Below are positions 12,596-18,069 of a stretch of DNA of 18,069 nt, one piece after another; the first letter of the stretch is position 1; each line of letters opens with the position of its first letter. The notes under the pieces were generated by a model. It worked only from the letters and a program-made list of their open reading frames with translations. It searched no databases and had not been told where the DNA came from. The DNA comes from SAR116 cluster bacterium (GTDB lineage: Bacteria; Pseudomonadota; Alphaproteobacteria; Puniceispirillales; Puniceispirillaceae). Location of the stretch: assembly GCA_002722385.1 (NCBI GenBank), contig PBLR01000033.1, positions 1 to 18,069 on the forward strand, read 5' to 3'. The position numbers and the translations under genes were made by a program.

Positions 12596-13588
12596 ATGAC
12601 AGGGACATTTGTTAAACCGCTGGGGCGGCTGTTCCGCGGCCTTTTATTGATGGCGGTTTTATCTGGTCTCGGGGCATGTACAACCGCAGAGCTGGCCATA
12701 GACATGGCCAAAAAATATAACAAGACCCAGCGGGAAGACAAAGACGCACAGCAACCAGCACCTGTTGTTGCTCAGCCACATTATAAAGTTGGCAACCCTT
12801 ACCAGATCGCGGGTATCTGGTATTATCCTGAACGGGACCTGCGCTATGATAAGACCGGTATTGCTTCATGGTATGGGGATCAATTTGCCGGCAAGCTGAC
12901 CGCAAATGGCGAAATTTTTGACCCGGAACTTGTGTCTGCTGCGCATAAAACGCTGCCGATGCCGTCTGTTGTCCGGGTGACTAATCTGGATAATGGCAAA
13001 TCACTTGTGGTCAGAATCAATGACCGTGGCCCTTATGTCAGCGGCCGGATTATCGACATGTCGCGGGCAGGGGCTCGGCTGTTGGGGTTCAAAGATGAAG
13101 GCATCGCCCGGGTGCGGGTACAGGTGTTGACTGAACAGAGCCTGCGGCTTGAACAGCTGGCCAAACAGGGCCAGTTCCCGTTATTGGCTGAGGCGGCAAA
13201 GGCACCTGTTCCTGAAACTGTGGCGGTCAGCAAGCCTGCGGTCAGCCTGCGTGCAAAAACCACCAGAGCTGCAGCGCAAAAACCGAAATCTGGCTCGTCA
13301 GCTGTTGAACTTCTGGCCTCATCACGAGGGCTTGGCGTATTGGAAACAGCACCTGTTGAAACAGATATTTGGGTGCAGATCGGCGCGTTTCACAGCGAAA
13401 CAAATGCCAAGAATTTGCTGCAGACATTCGATACGCTCAGCCCGGGTTCAATTTTTCAGATCAGCCGGGATGGGCGTCTGTTATACCGGGCCCGGCTTGG
13501 GCCGTTAAACACAGTGACCGAAGCAGACCAGCTGCTGGATAAAATCCTGCAACGCGGGTTTGACGGGGCTGAAATCGTTGTTGACTGA
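12596..13588 (+). CDS. rlpA: RlpA-family septal lytic transglycosylase lipoprotein with SPOR domain
   Basis: A 330-residue lipoprotein. The signal peptide ends in the lipobox LGAC, with Cys28 as the lipidated residue. The double-psi beta-barrel of RlpA spans about 85-178: TGIASWYGDQFAGKLTANGE, SAAHKTLPMPSVVRVTN, VRINDRGPYVSGRIIDMSRA, LLGF. The Asp in NDRGPY is the conserved catalytic-site residue. A low-complexity Ala/Lys/Pro linker (about 190-250) leads to a C-terminal SPOR domain beginning near DIWVQIGAFHSETNAKNLL, which binds denuded glycan strands at the division septum. RlpA cleaves such naked glycans in the periplasm. It sits between an MltB-type transglycosylase and a PBP5-type carboxypeptidase, forming a cell-wall remodelling cluster common in Alphaproteobacteria. 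The following 148-nt gap to the carboxypeptidase gene suggests that gene also has its own promoter. Confidence 0.94.
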   Translation: MTGTFVKPLGRLFRGLLLMAVLSGLGACTTAELAIDMAKKYNKTQREDKDAQQPAPVVAQPHYKVGNPYQIAGIWYYPERDLRYDKTGIASWYGDQFAGKLTANGEIFDPELVSAAHKTLPMPSVVRVTNLDNGKSLVVRINDRGPYVSGRIIDMSRAGARLLGFKDEGIARVRVQVLTEQSLRLEQLAKQGQFPLLAEAAKAPVPETVAVSKPAVSLRAKTTRAAAQKPKSGSSAVELLASSRGLGVLETAPVETDIWVQIGAFHSETNAKNLLQTFDTLSPGSIFQISRDGRLLYRARLGPLNTVTEADQLLDKILQRGFDGAEIVVD

Positions 13589-13720
13589 CGAAATCATCTG
13601 AATTGGGCTGTTCTGCCTTTATTTCGACGCGTTTTTGGCTACAATCACACCACATATTTTGTCAGCTCAGACGACAGATGCGCAAACATATCATAAGTAC
13701 AGTCTGATCAAAAAATTCAC

Positions 13721-13730
13721 GAGGAGAGGG
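13721..13730 (+). promoter_or_regulatory. Ribosome-binding site fixing the carboxypeptidase start
   Basis: GAGGAGAGGG lies 6 nt before ATG 13737 and selects it over the frame extension to TTG 13635, which would place 34 unrelated residues ahead of the signal peptide. Confidence 0.8.
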
Positions 13731-13736
13731 TGTGTC

Positions 13737-14972
13737 ATGTTCAGTTGGTCATATCGGCAAATTCTGGTTGGTCTGAAGATAATGACCCAGACAACAGCTC
13801 TGGTGACGGGCGTCATCATGATGGCTGTTGTGACAGCCCCAATAGCCAAAGCCTCCAGTGATGTTCCCACTGTTGCTGAATATGTTTTTGTGACTGATTT
13901 TTCCTCTGGTCGGGTGTTGATGGAAAAACAGCATGATCTGCCGATGAAGCCTGCTTCAATGGCAAAAATCATGACCACCTATATTGTGTTTGACCGTATT
14001 ACTGAGGGCAGCCTGGCCTTGTCAGATCTGTTTGTTGTGTCGGAAAAGGCATGGAAGATGGGGGGGTCACGTTCGTTCCTGCAGGCTGGGCGGTCCTATT
14101 CTCTGGATGAGCTGCTGCACGGGGTTATTGTCCAGTCTGGCAATGATGCGGCTGTGGTGATTGCTGAGGGCATTTCCGGCAGCGAGGAAAATTTCGTCGC
14201 TGAAATGAACATGATGGCCAAAAAGCTGGGTATGACAAAAACCCGCTTCACAAACGCCACCGGCTGGCCCCATCCTGATCTGACCACAACAGCAGAAGAT
14301 TTGGGCATCCTGGCAACGGCTATGATTCGGAACTTCCCGGCTGAAACCTATCCAGACCTCTATCCGATTTATGAGAAGAAAACATACACACTGAACAAGA
14401 TTAAACAAGGCAACCGGAACCCTCTGTTATATGGCAAATCAGCTGCCAATAATGGCGTTGACGGGCTGAAAACAGGCTATACGTCTGAATCAGGGTATGG
14501 GCTTGTGGCCTCTGCTGAACGTGATGGCCAGCGCGTTATCATGGTTCTGAACGGGATGAAGTCAAAAAAAGAGAGATCTTCTGAATCTCGTCGTCTGATG
14601 GATTTTATTTTCCGTGAATACCGGAATTATAACTTCTTCACCGCTGGTGAAGTGATTGATCAGGCTGAAGTCTGGCTGGGGGAGGCACGGCATGTGTCAC
14701 TGGTATTGGAAGACGGATTTTCAAAAGTTCTTTCAAGATCAGAGCGCGCAAAAACTGAACTTAGCGTGAACTGGTCAGGGCCTGTTCCTGCCCCTATCAT
14801 AAAGGGTCAGAAAATTGGCGAGCTCGTCATCAAGACAGAGGGAAAAACAACAGATACAGTGCCGCTTCTGGCGGCAGAAGATGTGCGCCAGCTGGGTATG
14901 CTGGACAGGATAGGTGAGGCGCTGAAATATCTGATTTTCGGGGCACCTGTTCAGACAGCGCCTGCAAAATAA
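13737..14972 (+). CDS. dacA: D-alanyl-D-alanine carboxypeptidase, PBP5/DacA type
   Basis: A 411-residue penicillin-binding protein of the S11 peptidase family, which removes the terminal D-Ala of peptidoglycan pentapeptides in the periplasm. A hydrophobic N-terminal segment ending near PIAKAS is the signal peptide. The three active-site motifs are intact: SMAK (Ser74 nucleophile, Lys77), SGN (134-136) and KTG (245-247, in GLKTGYTSESGYG). The C-terminal about 110 residues, after the MVLNGMKSKKERSSESRRL segment, form the beta-rich PBP5 C-terminal domain. Unlike E. coli PBP5, the last residues (GAPVQTAPAK) do not look like an amphipathic membrane anchor; a hydrophobic IGEALKYLIFGAP stretch just before could do this. 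The gene is followed at 26 nt by tmk. Whether the cell has paralogues, and so which dac name fits best, cannot be judged from this window. Confidence 0.93.
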   Translation: MFSWSYRQILVGLKIMTQTTALVTGVIMMAVVTAPIAKASSDVPTVAEYVFVTDFSSGRVLMEKQHDLPMKPASMAKIMTTYIVFDRITEGSLALSDLFVVSEKAWKMGGSRSFLQAGRSYSLDELLHGVIVQSGNDAAVVIAEGISGSEENFVAEMNMMAKKLGMTKTRFTNATGWPHPDLTTTAEDLGILATAMIRNFPAETYPDLYPIYEKKTYTLNKIKQGNRNPLLYGKSAANNGVDGLKTGYTSESGYGLVASAERDGQRVIMVLNGMKSKKERSSESRRLMDFIFREYRNYNFFTAGEVIDQAEVWLGEARHVSLVLEDGFSKVLSRSERAKTELSVNWSGPVPAPIIKGQKIGELVIKTEGKTTDTVPLLAAEDVRQLGMLDRIGEALKYLIFGAPVQTAPAK

Positions 14973-14998
14973 GCAGCCGCAGATACAGGAACCAGACT

Positions 14999-15655
14999 AT
15001 GGCTGGATTATTCATTACACTGGAAGGCGGCGAGGGCAGCGGGAAATCCACCCAGGCCCAGCTGTTGAAAAGCTGGTTTGCTGAAGCCTTTCCAGGGCGG
15101 GAAATCCTTGTCACCAGAGAGCCGGGCGGCACAGAACAGGCCGAAGAAATCCGCAATATTCTGGTGAATGGAGCAGCAGATAAATTATCTGTTCAGGCTG
15201 AAGCCTTGCTGATGATAGCGGCCCGCACAGAACATGTTCAGAAAATCATCCAGCCTGCTCTCCTTCGTGACGCGATAGTGATCTGTGACCGGTTTTCGGA
15301 TTCAACATTGGTCTATCAGGGCCTGGCGCATGATACAGATATCCACTTGCTGCGTTCTATTCATCAGTTCGGATTTGGTGATTTACGCCCTGATCTGACC
15401 TTCATTCTGGATCTGCCGCCAGAACAAGGCCTGAAAAGGGCTGAGGATCGTCTGCAGGCCCAAAACACCGAAAGCCGGTTTGAAGACAAGGGGCTGGCCT
15501 TTCATGCCCGTGTACGTGATGGCTTTCTTAAGCTGGCCGCACAAGACCCAGAGCGTATAATCATCATTGATGCCAGCGGCACACCCGAACAAACAGACCA
15601 ACTGGTCAAACAGCATATTACCAACAGGCTGGACCCCCATGGCCAGCCCGCCTGA
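14999..15655 (+). CDS. tmk: Thymidylate kinase
   Basis: A 218-residue dTMP kinase that makes dTDP from dTMP and ATP in the cytoplasm for DNA synthesis. The P-loop GGEGSGKST (10-18) is followed by TREPGGTEQAEEIR, the dTMP-binding loop, and VICDRFSDSTLVYQG, the DR(Y/F)-S signature. The lid region contains RAEDRLQAQNTESRFEDK, and DLTFILDLPPEQGLKRA precedes it. Length is typical for the bacterial enzyme. ATG 14999 has AGGA about 9 nt upstream. The stop overlaps the start of holB by 17 nt, so the two replication genes are coupled, an arrangement widespread in bacteria. Confidence 0.96.
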   Translation: MAGLFITLEGGEGSGKSTQAQLLKSWFAEAFPGREILVTREPGGTEQAEEIRNILVNGAADKLSVQAEALLMIAARTEHVQKIIQPALLRDAIVICDRFSDSTLVYQGLAHDTDIHLLRSIHQFGFGDLRPDLTFILDLPPEQGLKRAEDRLQAQNTESRFEDKGLAFHARVRDGFLKLAAQDPERIIIIDASGTPEQTDQLVKQHITNRLDPHGQPA

Positions 15656-16736
15656 TACGCTGATAGGACATGATGAACTTCTGGCGCGGATGGCCCGCGA
15701 TCTGGCCGCAGGGCGCCTGCATCATGGCTGGCTGTTAAACGGGCCTGAAGGTATCGGCAAGTTTAAGGCTGCTCTTCACCTGGCGGCCTGGCTGTTATCT
15801 GTTCCGGATCAATCCACAGCCAGCCTGTTTGCAGATGAGGCTTCGAACAGGCTGCCTGATCCCAGACAACTTGACCCGGATCATCCTGAGGTCAGGCTGG
15901 CGTTAACTCAGACACATCCGGATTTATTGATCATCAAACCGTCTGAAGATGAGAAGAATAAATCTGGCCAGATCAAAACAGATCAGATTCGCGAATTAAA
16001 CAGTTTTTTTGCGCACAGCGCCGGGCGCGGGGGCTGGCGTGTGGCTATTATAGACAGTCTTGATCTGGTGAATCGTAACGGCCAGAACGCGATGCTGAAA
16101 ATACTTGAAGAACCGCCTAAGCAAGCTCTTCTTCTGGTCTTGAACAACCGGTCAGGGGCGGTGTTGCCCACCATCCGGTCACGCTGCACACAAGCTGTGA
16201 TGCAGCCTCTTCGCCAGACAGAGACCATTCAGGTGCTGGAACGGCTTTGGCCATCAGGAGATGATGCTTATATCAGGACATTGGCCGGGCTCAGCGGCGG
16301 CTCTCCGGGACAGGCTGTGCAGTTGGCTGAGGCTGAGGCGGCCCCATTATTTGAGGCCAGCTGTCACTTGCTCTGTGATCCCGCAACACGGCCTGAAGAT
16401 TTCTGGGCGATTGCCGAGAAATGGGGACCGGCCGGAAATAAGGGCAGGGCGGTGCGCGCGGCGGCTCTGTTTCTGTTTGACCGGCTGATCACAACCGCCA
16501 GTGTAAACGCTGCCTCTGTTGAGACCACTCTTCAGCAGGAAGATGATTTCTCTGCACTTGGCTTTATCAGACCAACCCTTGACGCCCTCAGACAGCGTCA
16601 CCAGGCAGAAACTCTGGCCCGTCTGCACCAGGAATTTTGTGCTGACCTGCGGCGGACTGAACGGTTGTTTCTTGATTTCAGCCCTGTATTCGCTAAATTT
16701 CTGTGTAAATTACATAGCCAAACACAACCTGAATAG
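15639..16736 (+). CDS. holB: DNA polymerase III subunit delta-prime
   Basis: A 365-residue clamp-loader subunit that, with delta and the DnaX subunits, opens the sliding clamp. The AAA+ fold is visible: HHGWLLNGPEGIGKFKAALH (Walker A-like 35-41, but with Phe instead of Ser/Thr after the Lys, as expected for a subunit that does not hydrolyse ATP), WRVAIIDSLDLVNRNGQNAM, LKILEEPPKQALLLVL (sensor region) and PTIRSRC, the SRC motif. The cysteine zinc module of gamma-proteobacterial delta-prime is missing in the stretch between about 50 and 95, which is occupied by a polar insert. ATG 15639 is the start because the preceding in-frame residues duplicate the coding space of tmk. The C-terminal collar domain shows little conservation, as usual. 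Confidence 0.92.
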   Translation: MASPPDTLIGHDELLARMARDLAAGRLHHGWLLNGPEGIGKFKAALHLAAWLLSVPDQSTASLFADEASNRLPDPRQLDPDHPEVRLALTQTHPDLLIIKPSEDEKNKSGQIKTDQIRELNSFFAHSAGRGGWRVAIIDSLDLVNRNGQNAMLKILEEPPKQALLLVLNNRSGAVLPTIRSRCTQAVMQPLRQTETIQVLERLWPSGDDAYIRTLAGLSGGSPGQAVQLAEAEAAPLFEASCHLLCDPATRPEDFWAIAEKWGPAGNKGRAVRAAALFLFDRLITTASVNAASVETTLQQEDDFSALGFIRPTLDALRQRHQAETLARLHQEFCADLRRTERLFLDFSPVFAKFLCKLHSQTQPE

Positions 16737-16846
16737 GGTATGACCACAACAGAAACGTTATTCTGTGGTTAACAGACTAAAGACAGGCCACAGACCCGTT
16801 TATATCTCGGCCGCGCAACCTGTTTGATGAAGACCCGTTTTAAGCG

Positions 16847-18069
16847 ATGACACCATATTACCTGACAACGCCAATTTACTATGTGAATGATAAGCCGCAT
16901 ATCGGTCATGCTTATACGACACTGGCTTGCGATGTTCTGGCCCGGTTCAAACGTCTTGATGGCTTTGATGTGAAATTTTTGACCGGCACAGACGAACATG
17001 GGCAAAAGGTTCAGGCCGCTGCAGAAAAAGCCGGTATTTCACCACAGCAATTCACCGACACGGTGTCACAGAATTTCCGTGACCTGCTTGGCGTGATGAA
17101 TTTTTCGAACGACCAGTTCATCCGCACCACAGAACCCCGCCATTATGAGGCCTGTCAGGCGCTGTGGCAGCGCCTGATGGATAAGGGGCACATCACGTTG
17201 GGCAAATATGAAGGCTGGTATTCAGTCCGTGATGAAGCCTTTTTTACCGAAACAGAACTGGTTGACGGAAAGGCCCCGACCGGCGCACCTGTGGAATGGG
17301 TCGAAGAGCCATCTTATTTTTTCAATCTGTCTGCCTGGCAACAGCCTCTGCTTGACCATTATCAGGCCAATCCTGACTTCATTGCCCCTGAATCCAAGCG
17401 TAAAGAAGTGATCAGCTTTGTTTCAGGCGGGCTGAAGGACCTGTCTGTCAGTCGCACCACTTTTGACTGGGGCGTGCCTGTCCCTGGTGATCCGGCTCAT
17501 GTGATGTATGTCTGGCTTGATGCGCTGACCAACTATATCACCGCGCTGGACTGGCACGGGCAGGGGGATGAATTTGACCGTTTCTGGCCAGCAGATCTGC
17601 ATATGGTGGGTAAGGATATTCTGCGGTTTCACGCTGTCTATTGGCCGGCCTTTCTGATGGCTGCTGATTTGCCCTTGCCAAAACGTGTTTTTGCGCATGG
17701 CTGGTGGACAAATGAAGGCCAGAAAATCTCTAAATCACTGGGCAATGTGATTGATCCTCTGCAGCTGGTTGATGAATTCGGGTTGGATCAAACCCGTTAT
17801 TTCCTGCTGCGTGAAGTGCCGTTCGGGCGTGATGGTGACTTTGTCAGAGCCTCTATGATTCAGCGTATTAACAGTGACTTGGCAAATGATATTGGGAATT
17901 TATCTCAGCGCACATTATCTCTTGTTTTTAAAAATCTTGACGGCCGGTTGCCTGAGCTTCCGGTTGAGCTGACAGCAGAAGACACCGCATTGCTGAACGC
18001 GGCTGACGGGCTGCTGGCGTCTGTGCGTACAGCTTATGACCAGCAGGCGTTTCATGAGGCTTTGCGGCA
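16847..18069 (+). CDS. metG: Methionyl-tRNA synthetase, N-terminal 407 residues (3' end outside window)
   Basis: The frame opens at ATG 16847 and stays open to the window edge (407 codons plus 2 nt). It is a class I aminoacyl-tRNA synthetase that charges tRNA-Met. TPIYYVNDKPHIGHAYTT holds the HIGH motif (18-21), FLTGTDEHGQK follows at about 44-54, WLDALTNYI lies in the catalytic core, FWPADLHMVGKDILRFH is strongly conserved, and KISKS (293-297) is the KMSKS signature. The connective peptide region YEGWYSVRDEAFFTE lacks the CxxC zinc pairs of the E. coli type, placing it in the zinc-less MetRS group common in Alphaproteobacteria. The start has little Shine-Dalgarno match. The 110-nt gap after holB contains an imperfect hairpin (CCACA 16744-16748 with TGTGG 16764-16768) without a T run. 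Confidence 0.96.
   Translation, partial: MTPYYLTTPIYYVNDKPHIGHAYTTLACDVLARFKRLDGFDVKFLTGTDEHGQKVQAAAEKAGISPQQFTDTVSQNFRDLLGVMNFSNDQFIRTTEPRHYEACQALWQRLMDKGHITLGKYEGWYSVRDEAFFTETELVDGKAPTGAPVEWVEEPSYFFNLSAWQQPLLDHYQANPDFIAPESKRKEVISFVSGGLKDLSVSRTTFDWGVPVPGDPAHVMYVWLDALTNYITALDWHGQGDEFDRFWPADLHMVGKDILRFHAVYWPAFLMAADLPLPKRVFAHGWWTNEGQKISKSLGNVIDPLQLVDEFGLDQTRYFLLREVPFGRDGDFVRASMIQRINSDLANDIGNLSQRTLSLVFKNLDGRLPELPVELTAEDTALLNAADGLLASVRTAYDQQAFHEALR

Noticed and set aside
1..18069. CRISPR arrays, insertion sequences, phage or defence modules
   Set aside because: No regularly spaced repeats, transposase, recombinase, reverse transcriptase, restriction or toxin-antitoxin proteins were seen on either strand.

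Overview
This window reads as a piece of an alphaproteobacterial chromosome, probably from a marine lineage; a SAR116-like organism is a guess from overall gene style, not shown by any marker here. The support for Alphaproteobacteria is the block tmk-holB-metG behind peptidoglycan genes (MltB-type transglycosylase, RlpA, PBP5-type carboxypeptidase) and the protein sequences themselves. Gene density is high and there is no insertion sequence, phage gene or CRISPR array.

Layout. (1) 1-1036: the C-terminus of a fatty acid desaturase, overlapped by 4 nt by a DkgA/B-like aldo/keto reductase. (2) 1037-9522: an A+T-richer accessory block. It holds a GntR/UTRA regulator (minus strand) divergent from a tightly coupled operon: SsuD-type FMNH2-dependent monooxygenase, YdhF-type aldo/keto reductase, flavin reductase, and a tripartite TRAP transporter (small membrane, large membrane, binding protein), closed by a hairpin at about 7642-7672. 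Behind it lie a small secreted Sel1-repeat protein (minus) and a di-haem cytochrome c peroxidase/MauG-family protein (plus), head to head with an unresolved overlap. (3) 9731-11319: a SAM-dependent methyltransferase, a convergent periplasmic FKBP-rhodanese fusion, and tRNA-Ser(UGA). (4) 11540-18069: housekeeping genes on the plus strand: MltB-type lytic transglycosylase, RlpA lipoprotein with SPOR domain, D-Ala-D-Ala carboxypeptidase, thymidylate kinase, DNA polymerase III delta-prime, and methionyl-tRNA synthetase, which runs off the end.

How the genes work together. The 2083-7626 operon makes sense as one catabolic unit. The TRAP system imports an anionic organic compound, the flavin reductase supplies FMNH2, the SsuD-like monooxygenase oxidatively cleaves the substrate (for this family, C-S bond cleavage of a sulfonate to an aldehyde plus sulfite), and the aldo/keto reductase reduces the aldehyde. 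The same three enzyme classes form the sulfoquinovose monooxygenase (sulfo-SMO) pathway known from Agrobacterium, but there they are paired with an ABC importer and a sulfoquinovosidase. Here a TRAP importer is present and no glycosidase or sulfite-handling gene is visible, so this may be a variant route for sulfoquinovose or another sulfonate. The substrate is inference.

No gene-free stretch exceeds 300 bases. The longest (1037-1290, 9523-9730 and 11320-11539) are described individually.
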